Origin: Lysobacterales bacterium
GTDB lineage: Bacteria; Pseudomonadota; Gammaproteobacteria; Xanthomonadales; Marinicellaceae
Direction: 5' to 3'
DNA: 64,000 nucleotides
Assembly (NCBI GenBank): GCA_027067055.1
Contig: JAMOMK010000032.1
Span: forward strand, 1-64,000
Shown here: piece by piece, positions 1 through 7,562 of the stretch
How positions within the stretch are numbered: the stretch's first letter is position 1
Layout: the number at the start of each line of letters is the position of its first letter
Translations under genes and position numbers: made by a program
Notes under the pieces: model-generated
The model's input: the letters and a program-made list of their open reading frames with translations, nothing else
Told to the model about the DNA's origin: nothing
Databases searched by the model: none

Positions 1-343
1 TTGAGGAAATGGCATTGACTCCTGTTATTCCCATTCTACGTAACCAATCACCAACAGTACCTGGCGTTGGGATATTTTTCAAACCCAGTAATTTTGTTAG
101 AGTTTCATCTTTTTTGAGGTACTTCAAATCATCTAAACGTATGCCGCCTTCGTGTTGCATTAGTACCAATGAGTTGATAAATACTGATGACTTGAAACCT
201 CGGTTACTTTTAGGCAATGCAAAATGTTTGTCGATTAGGTTTGTAAGTTTTAGTTTCTGCATTAAGGTGGCGATTGCAAGCAATCCGCCTCTGGATGTTA
301 AAAGTTCATTCGTTGTTGATAAGTTGTGTGGTAATATATTCAT
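1..343 (-). CDS. IS1380-family transposase, N-terminal part (window-truncated)
   Basis: On the minus strand an ATG at 343 opens a frame of about 114 residues that runs off the left edge. It starts MNILPHNLSTTNELLTSRGG and contains LMQHEGGIRLDDLKYL. The same protein occurs with a few changes at 17529. The N-terminal pattern (GGL, NSLVLMQHEGG, GDWLRRMG) fits IS1380-type DDE transposases. The catalytic core is not visible, so whether the gene is complete cannot be judged. Confidence 0.7.
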   Translation of the reverse strand, partial: MNILPHNLSTTNELLTSRGGLLAIATLMQKLKLTNLIDKHFALPKSNRGFKSSVFINSLVLMQHEGGIRLDDLKYLKKDETLTKLLGLKNIPTPGTVGDWLRRMGITGVNAISS

Positions 344-445
344 AAGCCTTGGTTTCACCCGTTGGGTGATTTTTGATTTGTAGTAAAACCATTATACACC
401 AAGGCTTTTAGCTTGTTTTGGCTTTTCTATATCGGGATTAGGGTA
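1..445 (-). mobile_element. IS1380-family insertion sequence, one end (cut by window edge)
   Basis: This sequence is nearly identical, in reverse orientation, to 17442-17900, including the noncoding leader. The shared terminal sequence starts TACCCTAATCCC and reaches position 445 here. Beyond it, homology to the intact protease gene at 4022-6997 begins at once, so the element inserted inside a protease copy. The other end and any target duplication lie outside the window. The family call rests on the transposase. Confidence 0.75.
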
Positions 446-447
446 CT

Positions 448-981
448 CTAACATTTCCTGCACCACGTGCCGAGTTTTACGTATTCACAACAAACAACAG
501 TCCATTTACAGGCGTTAAAAATATGGTGCCTTTAAGAAGAATGGAAAAAAGTGTTGGTATTAATCGCAATGACACTTATGCAGTATCTGATAGCGAGATA
601 CAAAGTTTTCATGATGATGGGTATAATTATGCAGGTATTGAGGGTTATATTATTCCTATAGCTCAATGTATTCCAGCATGTGTTGGTGCAACAAGATTAT
701 ACCGTGACCAATCAGATAGTATGAATCATAAATTAGTGGTAAGCAATATTGCTCCGCCTAACTCTGTATTGCTAGGTCATGTTTATCCCAATATAGATAC
801 TGATGGTGATGGGCTTATTGATGGGCAAGAAAGAATATTAGGAACAAATGTCAATAATGTCGACTCTGATGGCGATGGCATCAATGATGGTGTGGAATAT
901 CCGCCTGCTGGTGTGCCAGTTAGTGATCCGCTAATACCTAATGCCGGTGATGTGATTTTTGTTAATGGTTTTGAGTCGTAA
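448..981 (+). pseudogene. 3' fragment of a secreted S8 protease paralog (P1)
   Basis: The open frame from about 448 matches the last ~178 residues of the intact protease at 4022-6997 almost exactly, starting at [16 protein letters not shown] and ending in two DxDxDG calcium-binding repeats and [11 protein letters not shown]. There is no start codon, signal peptide or catalytic domain. The first ATG (523) is internal to the homology. The 5' part was cut off by the IS1380 element that ends at 445. It is the oldest visible member of the tandem array and should not give a functional enzyme. Confidence 0.85.
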
Positions 982-990
982 TATCTTCAC

Positions 991-1073
991 GTAGTGGAGT
1001 CCCTTGTGGGCTCCTTTTTAAACAAAATCAATGGAGTTCAAGCAAACAAGGCTCCCACAAGGGAAGCCACTAC
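991..1073. repeat. GTAG-type REP pair (BIME), copy 1
   Basis: Two inverted REP units face each other. Each begins with GTAG and then a hairpin with a TTGT loop: GGAG-T-CCC/GGG-CTCC on the left, and GGCT-T-CCC/GGG-AGCC read on the minus strand on the right. The left hairpin is followed by a T run and lies 10 nt after the P1 stop, so it can also act as a terminator. Further copies are at 3231, 3554, 7007 (half), 49600 and 56160. Confidence 0.85.
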
Positions 1074-1148
1074 AGGGAATTTTTTCTCGTTCCCACGCTC
1101 CTACGTGGTAATACATATTAAAAAATCGTTAAGATTCTGATTTTTAGA

Positions 1149-1179
1149 TTGACATATCTAGATGGGGGGGGGTTAACAT
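1149..1179 (+). promoter_or_regulatory. Candidate sigma-70 promoter with poly-G spacer, copy 1
   Basis: A perfect -35 box TTGACA (1149-1154) is followed by a 19-nt spacer holding nine consecutive G (1164-1172) and a -10-like TAACAT (1174-1179), about 137 nt before the P2 start codon. The identical arrangement precedes the intact protease. Homopolymer G tracts between -35 and -10 make known phase-variable promoters, such as Neisseria porA. The -10 call is a four-of-six match. Confidence 0.5.
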
Positions 1180-1315
1180 AGGCAGTATCTATTATTAATG
1201 TACAAATGTGAACATTTACAAAATAAAACCATTAATTGCATTTTCTGCATGGTTTGTTTTAAAATAGATTAGGAAATATGTTTTACCTAAAATAAAACCA
1301 CGGAGATAGTCCACG

Positions 1316-1987
1316 ATGAAAAAGCTAATATTACCACTAATAATTTTATTTCAATGCCATCAAGTTCTGGCACATCACTTTCCAACAACCCCACCAAACA
1401 CCCCAGGATTTCCACTTTATCCTGTCACTTCAATTAAAGCCCATACAATCTATGAAGGCGATGAGGTTTTTATTGGGTATTCCCCAATTAGATTTCCTTG
1501 TTTAGGTACAAAACAATCAAATATATTTGGAGACACAAAGTTTATACAAATAGACTCGAATAATAATGTTGATATTACGGTTCCTGGTTCTGCTGGCTCT
1601 ATTTGCTTTGATCTTGATATTATTCTTGATGCTTATCAGTTTTATAGTTTAGGTGAATTGCCTATTGGAACTTATAACATTCAAATGTATTGGTCTGGAA
1701 CCGCAATTCCATTCCCGTTGCCCCCTGGAGCTTCTAGGCTAGCAATTGGAGAGAATATACAATTTGAAGTTCTTGCACCTGTTGTTATCCCATTTTCTAA
1801 TCCTTACTCACTCATTATACTTGGAGGTATAATCATGCTTATATCATTATTGTTTATAAGAAAAAAATCTAAGAGCGTATTATTGACAACTGTTTGCTTA
1901 TTGTTGTTTTCGGCAGGTGTTTCTGCTAAAAAGTTTCACTTGATTTTATCCACCAATCTTGGCACGCCAAGTGCCAGTAAACTTTAG
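1316..1987 (+). pseudogene. Truncated secreted S8 protease paralog (P2), N-terminal module only
   Basis: The 223 residues match residues 1-214 of the intact protease (4022-6997): a signal peptide (MKKLILPLIILFQCHQVLA), a beta-rich N-domain, an IPTL-CTERM-like segment (IPFSNPYSLIILGG, then RKKSK) and a second signal-peptide-like stretch. Right after GTPSA the match stops, the frame ends in SKL, and the next paralog begins 11 nt later. The whole catalytic domain is missing, consistent with a deletion joining P2 to P3. The start is supported by GGAG 11 nt upstream. It could still encode a small exported membrane protein, but I read it as a remnant. Confidence 0.75.
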
Positions 1988-1998
1988 GAGATCATTCC

Positions 1999-3220
1999 AT
2001 GAAAAAAATACTTATATTATTAATACTAATCAGTAATTACTCTTTAGCTGGAGTGCCTCAAAAAACTGGTATTTTACCCGAAACTATATTTGTTGGAGAT
2101 GAAGTGCAAATGGCTTTAGCTGCTTTCTTTGGGTTTTGTATTGCAACAGAGGAAAATATCGATGGTGATCGATATTATTACGAAATAGATGACAACAACC
2201 ATATTACAGTAATAATTGTTGGCTTTATATTTGATCCTTGTGCAGGTGGTGGGGCAATATCTGGTTTTACTCATTTTTATAGCCTTGGACAATTGCCAAC
2301 AGGTAATTATACTGCACAGATGTACTTGGTTGGCTTTACTGATACATTCCCTCCACAGCCGGGACAATTTGGATCACTACTTGGTGGCAATATCAATTTT
2401 ACCGTTAATGCATTACCTGTTGCAGTACCTTCAAGCACACTTTATTCAATAACCCTATTGGGTTTATTTATCGTGGTGTTGGCGTTTGTGAAATTGAATA
2501 TGATGTCATTAAAATCAAGCCTGTATTTATCCCTGTTATTATTGTCAACTAGCCTAAGTGCTAATAAAACATTTCATATATTGTTGTCTGCTGATGATGG
2601 CACTCCAACAGCAGAACAGGTGGTTTCCCAAGCAAATACTTCTCCATCACCACCTGCATGGATATTAAGTTCTTTTAATGACAACCCTCCTATTGGAGTT
2701 GGTTTTTTATTACAAGATAGGCCGCAAGGTAATTTACTGAACCTAACAAATAACAATCCAGGCTGGAGCCTTGCCAAACTCTTTAGATATTTAGTAGTGA
2801 CTTACCCAGATAGCATTGATGAAAACGTTATTTTATCTTCTTTTGATGCAGATACTGCAATTACACATGCAGGTTATACGGGGAATATTGAGCTTATGAC
2901 CTCGGCAAGTTACGCGAAGATGAATGATAATGGGGCTATACAAGTTGATCACCCTGCATTGGATGCTTTTGATAGTAGTGAAAATTATTTAGGTGGCAAT
3001 ATGCTTGATAGCTAGGTCATGTTTATCCCAATATAGATACTGATGGTGATGGCTTGATTGATGGGCAAGAAAGAATATTAGGTACAAATATCAATAATGT
3101 CGATTTTGATGGCGATGGCATCAATGATGGTGTGGAATATCCACCTGCTGGTGTGCCAGCTAGTGATCCGCTAATACCTAATGCCGGTGATGTGATTTTT
3201 GTTAATGGTTTTGAGTTGTA
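1999..3220 (+). pseudogene. Internally deleted S8 protease paralog (P3)
   Basis: An ORF of 338 residues (1999-3015) opens with AGGAG 9 nt before the ATG and a signal peptide (MKKILILLILISNYSLA). It parallels the intact protease up to the catalytic Asp region (IQVDHPALDAFDSS) and then stops at TAG. From about 3012 the DNA continues as the 3' end of the family in another frame ([13 protein letters not shown] to VIFVNGFEL). Relative to the intact copy about 1.6 kb is gone, including the catalytic His and Ser. GCTAGGTCATG lies at the junction. The N-domain is much more diverged from P2 and the intact copy than those two are from each other, so P3 is an older paralog. Confidence 0.8.
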
Positions 3221-3230
3221 ATATCTTCAC

Positions 3231-3313
3231 GTAGTGGAGTCCCTTGTGGGCTCCTTTTTAAACAAAATCAATGGAGTTCAAGCAAACAAGGCTCCCACAA
3301 GGGAAGCCACTAC
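3231..3313. repeat. GTAG-type REP pair (BIME), copy 2
   Basis: The sequence is the same 83-bp element as at 991-1073, again 10 nt after the stop codon of a protease 3' end. It has left and right GTAG hairpins with different but self-complementary stems. Confidence 0.85.
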
Positions 3314-3553
3314 AGGGAATTTTTTCTCGTTCCCACACTCCTGTGTGAGAGTTGAGACATAGGCTTTTATCATACAAGACTGTAAAATTATTCTGATGAA
3401 AGGTTAATCCAGTATGGTGGTCAAGCCCAGCATTTCGGTGTTTGATTTAACAATGCTGTTGGGTTTCGCAAGCTCAACGCCAACCTACGGATTTTCTTCG
3501 TTCTTCGCACTCCTTGTGGAGAAGATATTACGGCTTAATTGTAATATCTTCAC

Positions 3554-3636
3554 GTAGTGGAGTCCCTTGTGGGCTCCTTTTTAAACAAAATTAATGGAGT
3601 TCAAGCAAACAAGGCTCCCACAAGGGAAGCCACTAC
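3554..3636. repeat. GTAG-type REP pair (BIME), copy 3
   Basis: This is another 83-bp copy, about 240 bp after copy 2, carrying the same 12 nt of upstream sequence (TAATATCTTCAC) that follows the protease stop codons. It therefore arrived as part of a larger duplicated block and not alone. Confidence 0.85.
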
Positions 3637-3712
3637 AGGGAATTTTTTTCTCGTTCCCACGCTCCTGCGTGGCAATGCGTATTAAAAAATCGTTAATATT
3701 TTGATTTTTTGG

Positions 3713-3743
3713 TTGACATATTAATCAGGGGGGGGGGTAACAT
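3713..3743 (+). promoter_or_regulatory. Candidate poly-G-spacer promoter of the intact protease
   Basis: TTGACA (3713-3718), a 19-nt spacer with ten consecutive G (3728-3737) and TAACAT (3738-3743) precede the intact protease by 278 nt. The spacer length equals that of copy 1 although the G tract is one longer, because a T has been lost. Gain or loss of G would change the spacer towards or away from 17 nt. Confidence 0.5.
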
Positions 3744-3799
3744 AAGCAGTATCTATTATTAATGTACAAATGTGAACATTTGTAAAATAAAATCATTAA

Positions 3800-3933
3800 G
3801 TAACTACTCACACCCATTGTCATTGCCGCGAAGGCGGTAATCTCATAAATATTAGTATGAAGGGTAGTAATTAATGATACAAATTACCCTATAGATTCCT
3901 GCCTTCGAAGGAATGACTGGTGTGAGTAGTTAC
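3800..3933. mobile_element. 134-bp MITE, copy A, in the protease leader
   Basis: The terminal inverted repeats GTAACTACTCACACC/GGTGTGAGTAGTTAC continue imperfectly inwards for about 40 bp and include a GCGAAGGC hairpin repeat. An 8-bp target duplication ATCATTAA flanks it (3792-3799 and 3934-3941). The equivalent site before P2 (1228-1235) is empty, proving insertion. GTAA termini and 8-bp duplications are features of IS66-family elements. Confidence 0.85.
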
Positions 3934-4021
3934 ATCATTAATTGCATTTTCTGCATAGTTTGTTTTAAAATAGATTAGGAAATATGTTTTACCTAAAATA
4001 AAACCACGGAGATAGTCCACG

Positions 4022-6997
4022 ATGAAAAAGCTAATATTACCACTAATAATTTTATTTCAATGCCATCAAGTTATGGCACACCACTTTCCAACAACCCCAC
4101 CAAACACTCCAGGATTTCCACTTTATCCTGTAACCTCTATTAAAGCCCATACGATATATGAAGGCGATGAGGTTTTTATTGGGTATTCTCCAACTCGCTC
4201 TCCTTGTTTAGGATTTCCAATACCAAATTTTGAAGGAAATACTGAGTATGTTGAAATAGGTACTAATAATATCGAAATTACAGTCTCAGGGCTTGGTTTT
4301 TTTCCTTGTCTTAATCTTGATATTTTTTTAAGCTCGTATCAGTTTTATAGTTTGGGAGAACTACCAGTTGGTACATATAATATTCAGATGTATTGGTCTG
4401 ATACTTCGACTCCATTGCCAGTTCCGCCTGGTTTCCCAAGACAAGCACTTGGAGAGAATATACAATTTGAAGTTCTTGCACCTGTTGTTATCCCATTTTC
4501 TAATCCTTACTCACTCATTATACTTGGAGGTATAATCATGCTTATATCATTATTGTTTATAAGAAAAAAATCTAAGAGCGTATTATTGACAACTGTTTGC
4601 TTATTGTTGTTTTCGGCAGGTGTTTCTGCTAAAAAGTTTCACTTGATTTTATCCACCAATCTTGGCACGCCAAGTGCCGATGATATTGTCAATCAAGCTT
4701 CAACATCTCCATCACCACCTGCATGGATATTAAGTTCATTTAATCTGAACTCGCCCTCAAGTGTTGATTATTTGATAACTGACAGACCGACAGCTAATGG
4801 AAACCTTGATACATTATTAAGTAATAACCCAACATGGAGCTTAGCGCGATTACACCAAATGTTGATTGTCTATTATCCTGATAGTGTTGATGAAACTGTC
4901 ATATTGGCAAACTTTGCCAATGATGTCAATATTGATAAAGCCGCGTATGTAACCGATGATAATTTTACGCCTGGACTACCAGTAGCATCAACAACCACTA
5001 ATTTAAACAAAGAAATTAATGTAACTCAAGGCATTGCTACAAGCTTTTTATCCGACCTCAATATTAACTCTGCTTGGGAATTATCCGAAGGAATGGGATA
5101 TATTGTGGCACTTGATTTAGGAGTTCAAACCGACCATCCAGATATAAGAGCCTTTGATAATTCAGGAACATATACGGGTGGAAATTTACTTGATGCCTAT
5201 GCTCAAATAGATTTTGGAGCAGGTGATTTGAATGTAGACTCAAAAGAGCCAACGGATACTTGTGAAAAAATTGGGGTTGATCCTGTTACAGGAGATGATA
5301 TTTGTGCACTTGATACTCATGCCGAATTGGAACCTTGTGATTTACAAGATGGTGTCAATGATAATCTTGCTTCCATTGGTTTTATCGGTCATGGCACTCA
5401 TGTAACTGGTATAATGACGGGTAAAAATAACAGCATTGGAGGGATATGTAAGAACTGTGGTATGTCTATGTTTAAAACTTCTTTTTTCCCATTCTGCATT
5501 AATTACAATGGTGTAAATATGCTTTTTCCTGTTAGTCCAGACTCCAGTTCTGCAAATGCATTAATGACTGCTGCTCAAGTAGGAAATGGTACTATTAATT
5601 TAAGTGCAGGCATTGAGAATTTGAGTGGTAATTTTTGTGACAATGATGGTAGTGGCATATGTTTAGCTGTTGATTTTATCAAAGAGCAAAATGTTATGCT
5701 TGTGGCTGCTGCTGGCAATAGCAGAACGGTCTCGACATATCCTGCAAGCGAAGCAGGCACTGTGGCAGTAGCTGGTTTAAGTGAAGACTTGAAGTTTTGG
5801 AATGAATCGCCAAATAATGGTAATATCTTCGATTTTTCTTTTAAAAATGATTGCCCGCGTTTTCCTAGGCTTGATGAATGTGGTTCTAATATCAGTCAAA
5901 CAGCTGTAAATCGAAAAATTGATGTCTCAACCCAAGCAAAAAATGTGGAATCAACATTCTATTTTGGAGAACAATGGGCAGATGATATAGGTTGTGTTGA
6001 TGATACTGACCCAAATAATGCTGATGGCTATGGAAATTGTACAGGTACATCTATGTCAACACCTCAAGTGGCATCTATAGTGCAGTTAATGCGTTCAGCC
6101 AATCCATTGTTGCCTAATGGGACATATGACCCAAGTTTGACCACAGGTTTAATTAATATTCTTAATGCAAGTGCTACACAATCTGATGCAGCAATTCCAA
6201 CAGGTCATAATGATTTTTATGGTTATGGTTTGCCTGATGCACGGGTTGCATTAGAAAAGATACTTGGTAAATCAAATAATGTACAAATAAAAACTCGATT
6301 AACTCCGATGTTCAATGTGGTTTCAAACGATGCAAACAATAATGTTTATACGCCATTTCCTCAAATTGCTATGGCTTTTATGTATACTGATATTGCAACT
6401 TATACACCTGATGTAAGTAAACCATTAGTCAATGAATTCACCCAATTTTGGTATGCAGATAATCTTACATTTCCTGCACCACGTGCCGAGTTTTACGTAT
6501 TCACAACAAACAACAATCCTTTTTCAGGTACTAAGAACATGGTTCCTCTGCGAAGAATGGAAAAAAGTGTTGGTATTAATCGCAATGACACTTATGCAGT
6601 ATCTGATAGCGAGATACAAAGTTTTCATGATGATGGGTATAATTATGCAGGTATTGAGGGTTATATTATTCCAATAGCTCAATGTATTCCAGCATGTGTT
6701 GGTGCAACAAGATTATACCGTGACCAATCAGATAGTATGAATCATAAATTAGTGGTAAGCAATATTGCTCCGCCTAACTCTGTATTGCTAGGTCATGTTT
6801 ATCCCAATATAGATACTGATGGTGATGGCTTGATTGATGGACAAGAAAGAATATTAGGAACAAATATCAATAATGCCGACTCTGATGGCGATGGCATCAA
6901 TGATGGTGTGGAATATCCGCCTGCTGGTGTGCCAGTTAGTGATCCACTAATACCTAATGCCGGTGATGTAATTTTTGTTAATGGTTTTGAGTCGTAA
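4022..6997 (+). CDS. Secreted subtilisin-family (S8) serine protease with calcium-binding C-terminus
   Basis: This is the intact copy of the array (991 residues) and the only one with a full catalytic triad: Asp365 (VALDLGVQTDHPDI), His457 (GHGTHVTG) and Ser677 (GTSMSTP), plus an AAAGN segment. Architecture: signal peptide (1-19), N-domain (about 20-155), an IPTL-CTERM-like segment at 157-182 ending in RKKSK, a second signal-peptide-like segment (187-203, cleavage likely at GVSA), the protease domain (about 340-760), a C-terminal domain, two DxDxDG repeats and the tail [11 protein letters not shown]. The DxDGDG loops resemble thrombospondin type 3 repeats and should bind calcium. A poly-G promoter lies upstream and a REP hairpin terminator downstream. 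The hydrophobic pair in the middle is unusual. Extracellular or surface action is inferred; the substrate is unknown. Confidence 0.9.
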   Translation: MKKLILPLIILFQCHQVMAHHFPTTPPNTPGFPLYPVTSIKAHTIYEGDEVFIGYSPTRSPCLGFPIPNFEGNTEYVEIGTNNIEITVSGLGFFPCLNLDIFLSSYQFYSLGELPVGTYNIQMYWSDTSTPLPVPPGFPRQALGENIQFEVLAPVVIPFSNPYSLIILGGIIMLISLLFIRKKSKSVLLTTVCLLLFSAGVSAKKFHLILSTNLGTPSADDIVNQASTSPSPPAWILSSFNLNSPSSVDYLITDRPTANGNLDTLLSNNPTWSLARLHQMLIVYYPDSVDETVILANFANDVNIDKAAYVTDDNFTPGLPVASTTTNLNKEINVTQGIATSFLSDLNINSAWELSEGMGYIVALDLGVQTDHPDIRAFDNSGTYTGGNLLDAYAQIDFGAGDLNVDSKEPTDTCEKIGVDPVTGDDICALDTHAELEPCDLQDGVNDNLASIGFIGHGTHVTGIMTGKNNSIGGICKNCGMSMFKTSFFPFCINYNGVNMLFPVSPDSSSANALMTAAQVGNGTINLSAGIENLSGNFCDNDGSGICLAVDFIKEQNVMLVAAAGNSRTVSTYPASEAGTVAVAGLSEDLKFWNESPNNGNIFDFSFKNDCPRFPRLDECGSNISQTAVNRKIDVSTQAKNVESTFYFGEQWADDIGCVDDTDPNNADGYGNCTGTSMSTPQVASIVQLMRSANPLLPNGTYDPSLTTGLINILNASATQSDAAIPTGHNDFYGYGLPDARVALEKILGKSNNVQIKTRLTPMFNVVSNDANNNVYTPFPQIAMAFMYTDIATYTPDVSKPLVNEFTQFWYADNLTFPAPRAEFYVFTTNNNPFSGTKNMVPLRRMEKSVGINRNDTYAVSDSEIQSFHDDGYNYAGIEGYIIPIAQCIPACVGATRLYRDQSDSMNHKLVVSNIAPPNSVLLGHVYPNIDTDGDGLIDGQERILGTNINNADSDGDGINDGVEYPPAGVPVSDPLIPNAGDVIFVNGFES

Positions 6998-7006
6998 TAT
7001 CTTCAC

Positions 7007-7037
7007 GTAGTGGAGTCCCTTGTGGGCTCCTTTTTTT
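7007..7037 (+). terminator. REP-half terminator after the intact protease
   Basis: A single GTAG unit with hairpin GGAGTCCCTTGTGGGCTCC is followed directly by seven T, 10 nt after the protease stop. The geometry is that of a rho-independent terminator. The second, inverted half seen in other copies is absent. Confidence 0.75.
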
Positions 7038-7562
7038 ATTAACCTGAGGTTTCAAATCGTCTCAAATGTTGCATTTTCTGTATGGTTTGTTTCGAAATGA
7101 ATTAGGAAATATGTTTCGTACCGTCCACAAAAGTGTGTCTGGCTGAAGATGGATTACCCACCTATGCAGTAATGACGGCAGGCGCGAGTAACTACAGAAA
7201 AGCAATATTTAGAAAATTTTATAAAAGCACATTGTAACTACTCACACCAGTCATTCCTGCGAAGGCAGGAATATATAGGGTAATTTGTATCATTAATTAC
7301 CACCCTTCACACTAATATTTATGAGATTACCGCCTTCGCGGTAATGACGATGGGTGTGAGTAGTTACAGCACATTTAGTTTCAATTAATACTATTTTATC
7401 TTATTCCAAACAGACATTTGAAATAACCTCTCCCCTATGCTATTTTATAAAGCGTTTTAATTTTGACCAATTAAAGCGTTAATATCAGTAATATCAGAGA
7501 GAGAGCTTTATAAAGCACTCTATCATTACTCAAATATAAATTAATAAAGAGAGAATAAAACT
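7038..7562. other. 525-bp gap with protease-leader remnant and MITE
   Basis: No gene is visible. About 7069-7118 is a degenerate copy of the protease leader (TTGCATTTTCTGTATGGTTT), so the duplication unit once extended further right. A MITE occupies 7234-7367. The last 190 bp are AT-rich and contain the leader of the hydrolase at 7563, with GAGAG as ribosome-binding site. Confidence 0.65.
7234..7367. mobile_element. 134-bp MITE, copy B
   Basis: The element is the same length as copy A at 3800-3933 but in the opposite orientation, with about six differences by eye. It is flanked by an 8-bp direct repeat AGCACATT (7226-7233 and 7368-7375). The termini are the same GTAACTACTCACACC inverted repeats. 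It has no coding capacity, so mobilisation in trans is required. Confidence 0.85.

Larger units (their letters stand above)
982..1315 (+). other. Intergenic leader region of the protease array, copy 1
   Basis: This gap between P1 and P2 holds a BIME (991-1073), a short hairpin repeat of the CGTTCCCACGCTCC type (about 1087-1107), a TTGACA promoter with a poly-G spacer (1149-1179), and a leader of roughly 130 nt. The block is repeated before the intact protease (about 3637-4021), where a 134-bp MITE interrupts it. Position 1228-1235 is the unoccupied version of that MITE target. Confidence 0.75.
3221..4021 (+). other. 800-bp gap between P3 and the intact protease: repeats, promoter, MITE
   Basis: The gap holds no credible gene. 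In order it carries a BIME (3231-3313), a short CGTTCCCAC hairpin repeat (about 3327-3350), unassigned sequence with a GTTGGGTTTCGCAAGC-type repeat (about 3468-3490), an 11-bp inverted repeat GAAGATATTAC/GTAATATCTTC (3521-3551), a second BIME (3554-3636), another CGTTCCCACGCTCC repeat (about 3650-3672), the poly-G promoter (3713-3743), a MITE (3800-3933) and the conserved protease leader. The doubled BIME suggests an extra partial duplication here. Confidence 0.75.

Noticed and set aside
9-383. Plus-strand open frame of 124 residues at the window start (repeated antisense at 17501-17962)
   Set aside because: It is the complement of the IS1380 transposase N-terminus; the coding sense is minus here and plus at 17529.
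1-7400. CRISPR array because of the many regular repeats
   Set aside because: Repeats are palindromic REP and MITE elements with irregular spacing, no uniform spacers and no cas genes.
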